Of a stretch of 64,000 bases of DNA, positions 17,535 to 31,690 are shown piece by piece; the first letter of the stretch is position 1, and each line of letters begins with the position of its first letter. The notes beneath the pieces are model-generated. The model saw nothing but the letters and a program-made list of their open reading frames with translations, was not told the origin of the DNA and made no database searches. This DNA comes from Unio delphinus. Taxonomy: Eukaryota; Mollusca; Bivalvia; Unionida; Unionidae. The position numbers and the translations under genes were made by a program. Location: NCBI GenBank assembly GCA_029339505.1, contig JAQISU010001235.1:36609815-36673814 (forward strand). The letters are read 5' to 3'.

Positions 17535-18161
17535 ATGCAATATAATCCATCTTTGCCAAATATAGGCCTTATAATTAATAAATATTGGACTCTCCTTAAC
17601 TTATCAGAAAAAAACAGCGTCAAAACACTTTACAAGAGCAAGCCAATTCTTGCTTATAGAAGACCTAGGAATTTACAAGATCTTTTGATCAGAACTAAAC
17701 TGACAAAACATTTTCAAAGATGTTTTTCGTCATCTAAATGCAACAGACGTAGGTGCTCTCAATGTGCAAATATTACAGAAAGTACCTGTTTTAGTAGCTC
17801 CAATACTAAAGAAATATTTTCTCTACGTTATAACACTGATTGTATATCAACTGATGTAATTTATTTGATAACCTGTAAACAATGTAACATGCAATATGTT
17901 GGATAAACACATCAACAAGTTTCTAAGAGAATGAATAATCACCGCTTTCATATAAAAAATTATATGGATCCTCAGTTCTCCTCTAATGTTTCAATGCATT
18001 TTAATACAAATAATCACTCTTTAAGGGATTTTTCTTTCATGCCAATCAATATTGTGCACGGAGAAATGAACAGACTTATTAAAGAAAGTTATTGGATTAA
18101 TCGGTTAGATACTGTTTATCCCAATGGCCTTAATACTAAGGCATTATATAAAATTGTATAG
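17535..18161 (+). pseudogene. Penelope-like retroelement, C-terminal GIY-YIG endonuclease part
   Basis: The open stretch 17535-17906 continues in frame to 18161 after TAA at 17904-17906, which replaces the residue after YVG. Visible features: KPILAYRRPRNLQDLLIRTK (linker typical of Penelope-like proteins), the Cys pattern CNRRRCSQC, DVIYLITCKQCNMQYVG (GIY-YIG-like core), RMNNHRFHIKN, HFN and [20 protein letters not shown] with the catalytic-type Glu. This is the end of the polyprotein; the reverse transcriptase part is missing, a usual 5' truncation. Role in life: nicking target DNA for insertion. It is flanked by a repeat on the left and a TA-rich microsatellite on the right. Confidence 0.85.
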
Positions 18162-18168
18162 ATTTTTA

Positions 18169-18213
18169 GTATATATATATGTGTGTATATATGTGTATAT
18201 GTGTGTATGAGTG

Positions 18214-18247
<34 letters not shown>

Positions 18248-18327
18248 TGTATGTATGTATGTATGTATATGTATATGTGTGTATGTGTGTATATGTATAT
18301 GTATATGTGTGTGTATATTTGTATGTG

Positions 18328-18406
<79 letters not shown>

Positions 18407-18466
18407 ATATGTGTATATATGTATATATATATAGGTGTATGTGTGTGTATATGTATATGTATATGG

Positions 18467-18510
<44 letters not shown>

Positions 18511-18580
18511 ATATGAGTATGTGTGTATGTGTATTTATTTGTGAGTGTATATATGTGGGTATGTATATGTATGCATATAT

Positions 18581-18661
<81 letters not shown>

Positions 18662-18700
18662 GTAGTTATATGTATTACTGTTAGTCTCTACATTATAATC

Positions 18701-18778
<78 letters not shown>
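18169..18778. repeat. TATG/TA microsatellite, about 600 bp
   Basis: A mosaic of (TATG)n, (TG)n and two long pure (TA)n blocks, split at about 18656-18708 by a short unique piece. Long (TA)n can fold into cruciforms and is assembly-prone. Confidence 0.95.
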
Positions 18779-18780
<2 letters not shown>

Positions 18781-19550
18781 TTATTATGATATGACTGATT
18801 AGAAGGGTGTTAAAATAAAGTCAATTTTTGGAAATATGTTCCGAATTAAGCGACTTACCAAATAAAGATTGTTTCTTAACTTGAATACGAAATGAGATCA
18901 AAGGGAGAACAATAAATGCATGTGCAGTGCAGTCAATTAGAACATGAATTAAGCGACTTGAAACAAAATGAATTAAGACGGCTTAAACCGTCCGTCCTGG
19001 AAATTACATTTGTTCCGGAACGATCAGTCGTTATCATACGAACAAACTTCTGGAATGATCAACCTGTCCAATAAAGTACGACCAAGTGACGCGTGCATAA
19101 CTAGGAAAAAGTAAATAATTTATATAAAAATATAATAAATCATATTTTATTTTGCTTTATATTATTATACAAATTAAAACAAAAGTAATGTGTGAGGGGA
19201 AACCGATATATACAGAGAGAACATGTAAATGCATGTGCATCTCGGTGTGTATTTCGTTTTTTTCAGTGTATTTTGGTGTTTCTAGTAACCCAAGATTAGA
19301 AGATCAAATTCACTCTTCAGCATAATATCCTACCCCCTTTTCTTAATATCACCTCACATCCATAGGTTCATAATCGAATATGGGACTTACGAGAGCAGAT
19401 TGATTGGTGAATCTAATCTAATCTGTCACAGTAGATTGCAACCATGTCTAAGTTCCCACTAAAAAATATTTAGTAGCCACACCTAAAGTGTATTTTAATA
19501 TGGTCATGTAGGTGCATATCAACATGGTAATGTAGGTGAATTTACGCATT
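18779..19550. other. Non-coding, nothing recognised
   Basis: AT-rich, no coding similarity. Its end, TTAA at 19551-19554, is the target-site copy of the next element. Confidence 0.5.
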
Positions 19551-19554
19551 TTAA

Positions 19555-19571
19555 AGTGCCATAACAGTGTA
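19555..19571. repeat. Left terminal inverted repeat of the TTAA element
   Basis: AGTGCCATAACAGTGTA, directly after TTAA. Confidence 0.65.
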
Positions 19572-19764
19572 TCCACATTTATTCATTTTATTTCTTGGTT
19601 AATGAGAACATATATTCAAAATATGTATGTAAAAAATCCGATTGAAAAATTTTAAGTAATAACTGCATGGGAGCCAATCTAATAACCGAACGCAACTGCC
19701 GACCACTTCCGGTATTTAGTGAAAACAAAGCGTGACGTCACATTATGAACACTTGTTGTAAACA

Positions 19765-21560
<1,796 letters not shown>

Positions 21561-22864
21561 TCATGAGGTTGACAGCGAGTAAACCTTCTAAGAAGATTTT
21601 GAGTAGCAATATCTTATCAGGCTTCTCATACAGACTACACATAGGTGGTGGTACATCTACCTAAAGTTTGACTCCTTCATCATTTACCTGTCCAATTCTT
21701 AATGCCGTTTTCATCAGACTTTCAACATAATCTGTAAATTAACGAAAATGTTGTAATATGCATTGTATTGTACAAACCAAAAACTGCAACTTTGTGTTGA
21801 AGTTAATTCATGAATTAAAAGTATTTGTCTTTACAATTGTTTGCATATTTTTATTATTTTACCATAGGGCGAAATCTTGATCTTTAAAATTAAAGGAGTG
21901 TCAACTTTAACAAATATTTTGCCTTTACTGTTTGAATTTAATAAATAAAAAAAAAATATAGGTACTTACACTTGATACAACAGTATTTAGATCTCTAAGT
22001 GATTTATTCCTTTCTGTTCATTAATTACTAATACATATTTTTACTATATGTTGAGTCAACTAGGATTTTCCTGACAGTGTATTCTCCATTCTTGTACTTT
22101 GGATACACTATTTTATATCTTGCCCTCCTATTCTTAGTGCTCGCTTGCTCTCTTTGGCTATTTTCATTAAAATGCAATGCAGCTAGCCAAAGCCTATTTT
22201 CTAGTAAATAAAGATGCAAAATACAATACATAATTCTATCAAAAACCAAATATTTTATTTGCAAACATTCCAAACCACTAAAACTGTTATACAATGTTAC
22301 ATTGCAGGATAAAAAAAAATCAGATCTTGATATCTATGATTTAATTTGAAGATGAATATATTGGACTATATATAAAACACTGCAAAATCTGAAACAGTAT
22401 TTTGTGTGTGCAATAATATAAGATTTACCTTGAAAGCACTCCATTATAAGAGAAACCAATCATCTTTGATGTAAAATGATTGATTACAGAGTGGTATCCC
22501 TCCAGTGCTGAAGTTTGTTGTCCAGATGACAGCATTGGCACAACTTTTCTCATTTGCCTGTTGGTCACAATCTCTTCAAGCTTTATACTTTAGATCCTTT
22601 AAGTTATAAAATATATTCATCTTAGCTTGGTTGTATGCTATCTTACATGAAAATTAAAATGTGCACTAACAAAAATATATCTAAATTCAATAAATTACTA
22701 GACCAATAAAGTTAGTGAGTCACATGCCTATATGTCATGTACTCCATAAGACCCCAATGTGCTTTTGCATACCAGATATCATGTGTTTTTTTAAAAACAA
22801 TGTGAGAGTTTAAATACTGTGTTTCCATTACAAAGATAATTTTGAGGTTTACAATATTGTAAAA

Positions 22865-23075
22865 GTTCTACTCCATTTGGTTGTTGTTGTTGTTCCAGTG
22901 TTTAACGCCATTTTTCATCACAATATAGGCGATACATGGCAGCCAGCATAACTGTTGGAGAAAGAACCCTGGGAAACCCTGAGAAGAACCACCGACATTC
23001 CATTTGTAGATTTGTATTAATTGGTGATGGGAATAAACTTCGTCATGTTTGTAAATATCTATATTTAATCTGATG
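22865..23075 (-). repeat. tRNA-derived SINE (family A), reversed, within the TTAA transposon
   Basis: The reverse complement carries the shared core and tail of the SINEs at 26226 and 40761: the ...GGTTCTTC... block, GCCATGTAT, and TGATGAAAAATGGCGTTAAAC followed by (AAC)n. The tRNA head is poorly preserved. Confidence 0.7.
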
Positions 23076-23284
23076 CGCACATTAGTCTGACAATGAAATA
23101 TATATGTAGGCCTACTAAATCAACCAGCAGAAAGATTTCTCTATTCAAATGGTCAAAATTGAATGCAGCATGAAACTTGTGACAATATTTATCAAATGTT
23201 TATATTATATTTATCAAATGTTTATATCTCAGATCTTGATTGATTGGATGTTTACTGCATTATTTTGGAAATTATGAAAACGTT

Positions 23285-23356
23285 CTACAGGGTACACATG
23301 GAAATGATGTGGTGACTGATTTAGGGTACACATGGAAATGATGTGGTGACTGATTT
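23285..23356. repeat. Two-copy tandem repeat
   Basis: GGTACACATGGAAATGATGT followed by GGTGACTGATTT occurs twice in direct succession. Confidence 0.8.
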
Positions 23357-23689
23357 GTTGAATATCATAGATATAATAATATGGTACTTGTCATTAAAAA
23401 CTTACCATTGCTGCTTCTCTCTTTGAATAGCCCCTTCTTATTTTCTTTGGCGGCGACACTTGACAAGTAACTTCTTTTGATGGTGACAACATTTGAAGTC
23501 TACACAGCTGATGATTTGGTGTTTTAGGTTATGATGCCTTTGTTCACCTTGGTTGGGTTGTCAGTTTCCTCCACACAGTATGTTATGAAAGTTTTCTGTT
23601 ATGTATGTTGTGATTAGCTTTTCATAACCTTCTTCTCATTTCTTGCTATGAGAAGGAATTACTCGTAAGTTAAGGAGCGCCAATATCCA

Positions 23690-23692
<3 letters not shown>

Positions 23693-23752
<60 letters not shown>
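23693..23752. repeat. (GA)n microsatellite
   Basis: About 30 GA units. Confidence 0.95.
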
Positions 23753-23755
<3 letters not shown>

Positions 23756-23842
23756 AGGAAGAAGAGAATGCTCTCTTAAAAGAGCGTCGCCGCGATGATA
23801 AGACAGCTACGCTACATCTGAAATGATACTCGCCAGCTACAT

Positions 23843-24446
23843 CTGTAATGAAAAACGAACACGCCGCTAGCTTCAAAGTATAAGAGACTTTATTTAAATA
23901 ATCAACACACATATATATCTCTACATTCTAGAAACACTTCTAAAAGCTTTATAATAAAAATTCATGAAATACATATTACATTTTCCTATTAACCTTTCCA
24001 ACTTCATTTTATTCATATAACTTCTGCACCTTAGAATATTATACAATAGTTAATTCTCAATCAATTTCAAGATAGTCAAAGTATGAAATATAATAATTAA
24101 TGCATTTTACTCATTTTAAAATAGAATATTGATTTAGAATATGTTGCTAGATATTACTCTTTCTTGCTTAAATAATACTTTATTTCAACATTAAATCAAA
24201 ACAAGAAGTTGGTAGCGAATTCAAATTTTACCATAAAACTTACATAAATATAATTAAATATGAACATACAACATTCTATTACGATATATATTGTAAATAA
24301 AAGAATTCAGTAACGATGTTGCAAACATATCAATTTTACCATTACAATCTCAAACACTAAAAATACCTATTTCTAAAAGAAGTTACAACATATACGATTC
24401 TTACCTGTAATGAAAAACGAACACGCCACTAGCTTCAAAGTATAAG
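23843..24446. repeat. 42-bp direct repeats 562 bp apart
   Basis: CTGTAATGAAAAACGAACAC, then GCC(G/A)CTAGCTTCAAAGTATAAG, occurs at 23843-23884 and 24405-24446. On the minus strand the second copy ends CATTACAG followed by GTAAGAATC, a good splice donor. This could be a duplicated exon end or the trace of an insertion. The DNA between is AT-rich without coding features. Confidence 0.65.
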
Positions 24447-25685
24447 GGACTGACCTAGACAATATACGCCTCTTTACTTATACTCACTAGACGCAAGTCA
24501 GGACCAAATAAGGTAATCCCCTAATACTAAGCAAGCAGCAGTGCCTGTTCAACATTAGATAAGAAACATTTTGTTTACGTCACTAACAGAAGGCCAAGTT
24601 CAGAATTAATCACCGGATTGGAATTTCGCCAAATTGAAATTTGTTTGGTTTGTAGAACTATACACTTGTTATAGAGCAGCTAGGGAGTTCTTATTGAATC
24701 TGCGAAACAGCATACAATGTCTGCAGTAACATCATACACTTATATTCCACACAACAATGTACATTAGCAAGGTTCTAGTTATTTTTACTGATGTAACCTA
24801 GAAACTGTAGCTGAGGTCTGTAAAATGGCATGTATTATGTTTTTCGTTATATGCTTCCAAACAAGACTGTACATTGGCAAGCTTTTAGTTATTTGTATCA
24901 GTCTTATGCAGTATGGCTATATACATTGCCTTTTTTCCACTTGCTCAGCAACCCTTTCCATTCTATATAGTTGTGCTTCAAAAACAAATGAAATTACCTT
25001 TTATATATTTTAGAACTACTTAAATATAAATAAATAAAACATTACTTTAATAAAATTCAAAGAAAATATCAATCTTATTAATTTTACTAAAAATTCAATG
25101 CTAACAAGTATATAGACTGAACATCATCATCATTGAGTTTGACCTTCTTTTGTGCCCTACACATATGATCAACCTTAAATCTATACGTAAAAGGGAAGCA
25201 TTCGGGTGTGAAATGAAAGGAGTAGAGGGCAGAAAACTCAGTCGGTCTATCCCAGTTTGCTCTTTTGATTTTTACAAAGTCTGTCCACCTACGACGAAGC
25301 GATTGGTCCTTCGGGAAGGAATGCATGGAAAACCCATCAGCATTTGTATTCCCACAATTTGCTGCAACAGACCTGACCCCGCTGCCCTTGCTTGTCCCTC
25401 CACGATGTACTTGGGATGATAAAATAACTAATATGGAACGGAAAACGTGCTTTGTTTCTGTTTCGATAGAAACGGAAGTAAGGCGTGTGTTCATAATATG
25501 ACGTCAGACGATCTATACACTCCGGAAATTACCGAGCGATAAAATCAGTCCGATGTGTAATATTTTCGAAAACACACCTGAGCGTATTTCTCACTAATTA
25601 TGGAGAAAATTTCCATCGGGTTTGTTTATACCGCTTCCATACTTTATTTTCTATTCAAATAATACTAAATTTGATTTACGTTATC

Positions 25686-25702
25686 TACACTGGTATGGCA
25701 CT
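25686..25702. repeat. Right terminal inverted repeat of the TTAA element
   Basis: TACACTGGTATGGCACT, directly before TTAA. Confidence 0.65.
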
Positions 25703-25706
25703 TTAA

Positions 25707-26225
25707 ATATGTTTTAAAAGGTGATACTAATATAGTTTACCAAAGTCAATTCAATCCTGACTGTTTAATGATTTGCACATTAATTGTCATCAAAATACTT
25801 CAACAAAAGAAACGAGTGATCCCTGTGAACTTTGACAGTGTTGCCCAGGTACTGATCTGTTTTTTTTAAAAAAAGAGGATGCCAGGTCTAATAATAACCA
25901 ATAGCAGGATTGTATGAATTTGTTTTCTTCAACATGGTCAGCTTTCATTGTTATATCACATGCGTGAAATAGTTTGTTCTTGATCACATCTTTAATTGAA
26001 CTTGTCCAAAATGTTCATGTACTTTAATATTGATTTTGCCATGTGTATTTCTTGGGCATTTATATAATAACATTCCAAATATAATGACTGTATACAGTTT
26101 TAAAAAAAAGGTGAATAATCACAGTTTAGATTAAAACCAATCAAGTTCTAAAAATAAAAACCATTACTGAAATAGTTGGTACTGAATGCATTCATGCCAC
26201 TTATGAGTGTACTTCATACCTCTAC
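25707..26225. other. Non-coding, nothing recognised
   Basis: AT-rich spacer between the transposon and a SINE. Confidence 0.5.
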
Positions 26226-26476
26226 TGGACCCCGAGTGGCCGAGTGGTCTACAGCGCCTTCCGTTACAGATCACTGCCATCTCACCTGTGTCTGCGTGAG
26301 TTCGAGTCTAACATTCAGCTAATGTAGTTATGTGAGAAAGCTTGCCAGTAGCTTCTCGTGGGTCGGTGGTTCTTTCCGGGGATTTTCCCGGGTTCTTCCT
26401 ACACCAGTAATACTTGCAGCCATGTAAAGCCTATCTTGTGCTGAAAAATGGCGTTAAACCCTAAAAACAAAACAAT
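26226..26476 (+). repeat. tRNA-derived SINE (family A)
   Basis: A tRNA-like head has an A box at GTGGCCGAGTGGTCTA and a B box at GTTCGAGTCTA. It is followed by a core (GCCAGTAGCTTCTCGTGGGT, GGTTCTTTCCGGGG, GGGTTCTTCC), GCCATGTAAAGCC and the tail GGCGTTAAACCCTAAAAACA. The RNA polymerase III boxes are readable. It shares the core with the copies at 22865, 40010 and 40761. Confidence 0.85.
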
Positions 26477-29400
26477 CATACCTCTACATAAATAACTAAA
26501 TTCTGTTGCTTTCACTCTTTCAGAATTGTTTCATAGCATGTTTATGTTTTTGATACAATCAACAAAGAAAAAAAATATTTAGTGAAAATGTTTTATTTTA
26601 TCAAATTCAGTTGCTATCTAGAAAAATGAGTTTGTTAGTTGATAATTTTACCATACTAGATACAACAAACCTAATCTGAATCTCTGCTATATTGATGATG
26701 TTTGATCGCATCTTAATGGGTGACATAATAATAAAAATGCCACATTTGTTAGTCAGTATTTCAGAGCCAAGGATCCATGCAAATGTGTGAGATGTAGAAG
26801 TTGTTAGCTAAATTTGTTATCTTTATATCGATTAATTATTAACCTTACCTCACTCATGTGGTATCTGTTTGGTAATTTTTGTGACATACTACTGTTGTCT
26901 CTGATTTCAAAACTGATTTTAAATGGGAGATAACAGTGATATGGGAACAGATATTGCAGAATAGAAATTAAATGAGTGAGGTTTAGAATTTAAACGAGCT
27001 GATATGAAAGATGAACATTTTGTTTATTCTTGTTTTATCTTTTATTGGTGGTTTGTCCATTTTACTGAATCAACAGACACAAGATCACAAGATGATCATA
27101 TGGCTTTTGTAATTGCAAAGTCTAAAACAGCATCAAAGGGTTTATGATTGGGTAATTATCCTGGATTATCATAATTACATCCCCAAGGAGCAAGATAAGG
27201 TGTCATTTCAAGGGATCAGAACAGCATAATATTTTTTAAAGGAAAGCATGAAACAAACGCATTTTGGCACTGGTGCATATCATATTGAAACAAAAACATT
27301 GCGGGCTGAAATGTTACATTGGAACTGTAACAGTAAATGGCCCTGAGGATAACAATTATTCAGCAGCATGAATTTTGTCCTGAAGAACAGACATGAAGAA
27401 CAAACACATGACATTTGCTTCATAGTTGTCTGCTGCAATGAATAACAGTATTATTCTAAGTCAAAGATGAGCTCACTACCTTTGTCTGGGCCTTGAGTGT
27501 GAGTTGGAGGACAGGTTTGTACAGAATGCGGAAAAGCTGGTTTTGGATGTTCAGTGTTTTCCTTTACCCTCATTTGCGCTTCAGAGACCCTCAAATCTTT
27601 AATTTGACCCCCAGTTTTGATACCAACATTTGTTTTTTACTCAGTCTGACCCCCAAGTTTGACTCCAAGGAGACATTTGACTCTCAGTAGTGCACCCCGA
27701 GGGAAAACACTGATGTTGTCGCCAGCAAGTATTTCTAGAAACCAAAGGACGGTCACATCTTTGGCAAGTCTCTTGGGGTAAGATGGGTTGTATGACCATT
27801 ATCAAGTCACACATTATCAATAGTACAATGGCACATCCCAAAATATGTACATCTTCCATCTGCATATCAGCTTGGAGAAAACAAAGCTGATGGCTATGAT
27901 CAACAACCTTTCATCCCAGTACGCAACAAAGACAGCTTGTGGAATGCAGAAACTTAATATATTCCTCAGATGCAAACATCCATCCAGGCTGTGTGTGCCA
28001 ACACTGATGGGAGCCTGAAAAGCTCACATACCATTTCTTCACTACTGCCCAAGCTGAGTGGTATGGTTATGTTGACTAGTCTCTTGGCTTAAGATACCAA
28101 TGGTTCGTTGCTTGATGGTGGTGAGCCTTTTAGGTGGTTGCAGGCTATAGATGTCATCCGGACTGCCCTACATAACAATCCCACAATAAATCAGTATGAC
28201 AAAAGTACATCGGCAACCAAGATTTGACCACAAATACAAAACAATGAATGTGAAATCCGTCTAATGCAAAGTCGGTTTGTAATATGAACCTAAAATGTAT
28301 ACTAGTGTTTCAGCATGAACAGTTTTACAAGATGCATTCCAGGGAAAGGTTGCCTTCATTATATTCATCTCATACTACATATGACATGTTAATATCCAAG
28401 ATGTGGCAAAAAAGATATTGAAGATGCAGTTGTGTTTGGCTTGTTCTTCCACAGCCTGAATGGCACAACTCCAGCTTCTATGTTCCAACTTACATGCAAG
28501 TACATATGGTAATGTTTATAAAAACCTGTTTTAGAAAATCACTTGCCAAATATAACCCAAATTGTCATGTGATTTCAGCTTGTTTGATAATGTAATGGCT
28601 TCCGCTGAGAGACCACCAGACCGATATACTGCTTTTTGTTGTCAGATTGAGTGGTCTTGAGAACAGTTTTGTTATATATTAAAAATGAGAAGTCGTTTGG
28701 TTCTATAATTTTTTTTATTATCACTAGAATGACTGCAGGTTGAAATTAACATCACACTTTATTACATTATCTTATGCAAACCATGGAACAGTAAACTAAT
28801 GCCTAATGCGCCAAGAGATCAAGGTATGTGTATTTGTTCTACTGATTACTCCAAACAGATTTGTTCATTTGATGCAAATCTTCTGGCATGGAGGGATTGA
28901 AATGAATTGCAATCCCTCCCAAGACAATAGTTTGTGTTTCTAATAATAAGGCAAGTCTTTATATAGCTCTGTTGCCATTTTGGGCCTTCACAAGCCAATC
29001 TAGCTTTTAAAGGAGACATAACAACAAATCCAAAGATTGCTTGGATGTGATTAGACTCAGAGTGGTTACCTCCTGTGACAAAGTTTGATTTCTTTCTGTG
29101 CATTATTTAATACAGAATAAGTTTAGAAGAAAGTGTCTTAATAGGTAATTGCTTAAATATTTTCTTGAAAAATATTATGAATTTTTAAAAATCAATTAGC
29201 AGTTAAGATTTAACAAAGAACATAAAACATGTAATTCAGATTGCATACGTTTGGAGGGATATTGACATTTGCTTGTTCGTTAATAAAAAGGGACATAATG
29301 ATCAATATCTCACAGTTTATGTCATGTTTAATCCTTTACCTCAAAGAGTTTATGGTTTTTTAACCCATTCATATACATGTAGCAAAGTTGCCCAGTGCAG

Positions 29401-30597
29401 TGCATTGTAAATAGAACACATGTTACCTTTTTGACTCCATACACATAGGCCTGCTTGTTAACTGTTAAGCAGTGTAGTATATGTTATGTTTCACATCAAT
29501 TTTAACCATTTTACATTTTTGGTACACATATGTTATGACTTTTATGTATTGAAAGATATGAGTAAAATCCGATCATTATAGAAATATAATTTTTTTTTCA
29601 CGTAAGAATTTTATATGTGCTTTAAAATCTTGAGAGTACTCATTCACTGCCAAGTCAGTGACGCAGCATGATGAATCGTAGCTGCCATTTCTCATATTCG
29701 AAATGTAAAAGTTCTTTGCGTCTACGTCACTAAATCATCTGAATTTGATAATTTATAAAAACTAATTGCATCAATATCAGAGGCTTTATTGAAGTCATTA
29801 GAGCTTTCATAGCTGTGGTTCTAATCATGAAAACTGAGGAAAGTACTGAACAAAATCCTTGGCCTCCATTTTGGACAGTGGAGAATACGACCCAGTTACT
29901 TTAAATAGCAGATTTTGACTAGATCTTAAAGAGTCACAGCAGGATCAGACGTAATTGATCTAATATGGTCCCCCCCCCCCCCTGAAGGTAGCACTGTAAA
30001 AACCCAATTAAGATGGCTGATGTTTACATAAGATGTCGAAGTGATTCCATGGGAATTGTGTAGAGGTGTCAAAATGTGTTTCAATGCGAATTGGGTAGTG
30101 GCGTCCAAAGGCACTTACATGAGGTAAAGGGTTGATATACAACAATTCCTGAACTCTCCAAGTCATCAGTATTCTTAATACTTTGATTTGTTGAGTCAGT
30201 CGGAATAATTGAATCCATATGATTGACACACTTTATTCAGAAAATTAATGCATCATTAAAACATTATCAGAACATGAGGTTAGCAGACTGGATTGGCATA
30301 TTTTGCTTAAAAAAAGCAAATTGATTAAAAGTGCATAATTTTTTTGGATTCAATCAAATTATTCAAAGTAATATAATTATCAAGATTGAATGAAAAGCTG
30401 TTAACATATTGCTCCTGCCGTAAGTACAGTCCATGTATTATGATTCTTACATCAGTCACAATCCATAATTTTAGGATAATTGATATTTTGTATTTTGCTA
30501 ATCAGCAGTATCCAAGTTTATTTCTGTTGCAGTCAATGTGAGTACAGCTTTTACACAATTATATTCCTAAAAAAACTTGTAAAAATGTTCTGATAAT
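26477..30597. other. About 4.1 kb without recognised genes
   Basis: AT-rich intergenic or intronic sequence; no coding similarity or splice pattern I can defend. A C13 run lies at about 29970-29982. Confidence 0.5.
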
Positions 30598-30893
30598 TTA
30601 ACAGTTAATAGCAAACCTCAAACCACAATTAGCAGATAATAAATTGAAAGCAAACCTCAAACCATAATTAGCAGATAATAGATTAAAAGCAAACCACAAT
30701 TAGCAGATAATATATTAAAAGCAAATCTCAAACCACTATTAGCAGATAATGGGTTAATAGCAAACCTCACACAACAATTAGCAGATAATAGATTAAAAGC
30801 AAACCACAATTAGCAGATAATGGATTAAAAACAAACCACAATTAGCAGATAATGGATTAATAGCAAACCTCAAACCACAATTAGCAGATTAAA
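30598..30893. repeat. Minisatellite, about 36-50-bp units
   Basis: Seven or eight imperfect units of GCAAACCTCAAACCACAATT then AGCAGATAATAGATTAAAA. Some units lack the CTCAAACC part. Confidence 0.85.
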
Positions 30894-31539
30894 GATTTCT
30901 TAAGAACTTCACTATCCTATTCATTTTTAACTCACATATCTGAATCACAGGTAAGATTTTGATCCCAGTCACATGAGCATCACAGTGCCGATGTAAACAG
31001 CAGTGGCAGATTTGTGTTTACGATTTGATTCCAACTCGTATTGAAGGAACTATACTTTCAGTAATGCTGCCATGTGTTCATTAGCTTTTATCTGTCGATA
31101 TTTAATATTCTTTTACTCTGTTTTACTGATTTTTTTTTGTCTGCAGTTTGTGGGGAAAAGTTTGATGTCAAAATTTGCATTTAAGGTTTATACCAAAAAG
31201 ACAACAGATTAAAGTTTGTGTTGAAGATTTTGTTTATGGCTTGTAAGAAAGAAAATATGCATTTACATTTCTTTTTGTTGTGTTAAATACGAAGTACCTG
31301 ACCTTATTCAATATTTTTACTCAGTTTTACTGGCATTTTTGTTGCAATTTATGTGGAAAAGATTAAAAGTTTGTATTTAAGATTTTGTTTCGAGCCTTTT
31401 CGGAAGGAACTGCGCATTTCAGTTATGAATAAAAATGTCATCCTTGACCTTGTTGAATATTTGTTCCCCAGTTTTATAGAATTTTTTCACAAATTATCAG
31501 AAGAAGTTTGCATTTAAGGCTTGTTATATGTAGACAGCA
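30894..31539. other. Non-coding, diffuse internal repetition
   Basis: No gene. Loosely repeated text around TTTTACT...TTTGTTG...AAAGTTTG...TTTAAGATTTTG appears about three times between 31100 and 31520. Confidence 0.4.
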
Positions 31540-31690
31540 TGTTAAAATTTGCAGTTATATACATTGTACTCTTCATAAGAGGGCCTCAAGGGAGAATATT
31601 CCTTGGCTAGAGCAACCCTCTATAAATAAAACATTATTATTATTATTGTTGTTGTTGTTATTATTATTATTATTATTATATGCTATTCAT
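31540..31690 (+). repeat. Probable LINE 3' end with (TTA/TTG)n tail
   Basis: AAGAGGGCCTCAAGGGAGAA, CTAGAGCAACCCTCTATAAA then (ATT)n(GTT)n(ATT)n. A short conserved block ending in trinucleotide repeats is typical of CR1/L2-like LINE 3' ends. No reverse transcriptase is attached. Confidence 0.5.

Larger units (their letters stand above)
21600..25494 (-). pseudogene. Multi-exon THAP-domain gene of the transposon
   Basis: The THAP exon (25494-25087) reads VAANCGNTNADGFSMHSFPK, then RRRWTDFVKIKRANW, SALYSFHFTPECFP. The zinc ligands expected before VAAN and in the SALCS position are Ser and Tyr, so the C2CH site is damaged. Later leftward exons: about 23520-23405 (ending KREAAM before GTAAGT); 22588-22429 (LEEIVTNRQMRKVVPMLSS, ALEGYHSVINHF, donor GTAAATCT); 22200-22044 (LWLAALHFNENSQREQA, YKIVYPKYKNGEYTVRKILV, after a TTTACTAG acceptor); 21731-21600 (DYVESLMKTAL, an in-frame TAG, then VDVPPPM). 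The LEEIV..., LAALHFNEN and YPKYK blocks are characteristic of a THAP-protein family widespread in invertebrates and fish. Splice sites look good but the zinc site and a stop show decay. Confidence 0.7.

Noticed and set aside
18179..18665. Long YIYI/MYVC-type open frames
   Set aside because: Pure translation of TA/TATG microsatellites in several frames.
26226..26310. tRNA gene at the A/B-box sequence
   Set aside because: No full cloverleaf or anticodon arm. It is the head of a SINE with a shared body and tail in other copies.
27470..28250. Possible retroelement or host exon
   Set aside because: Weak coding texture only; no motif, no conserved splice pattern and many stops.
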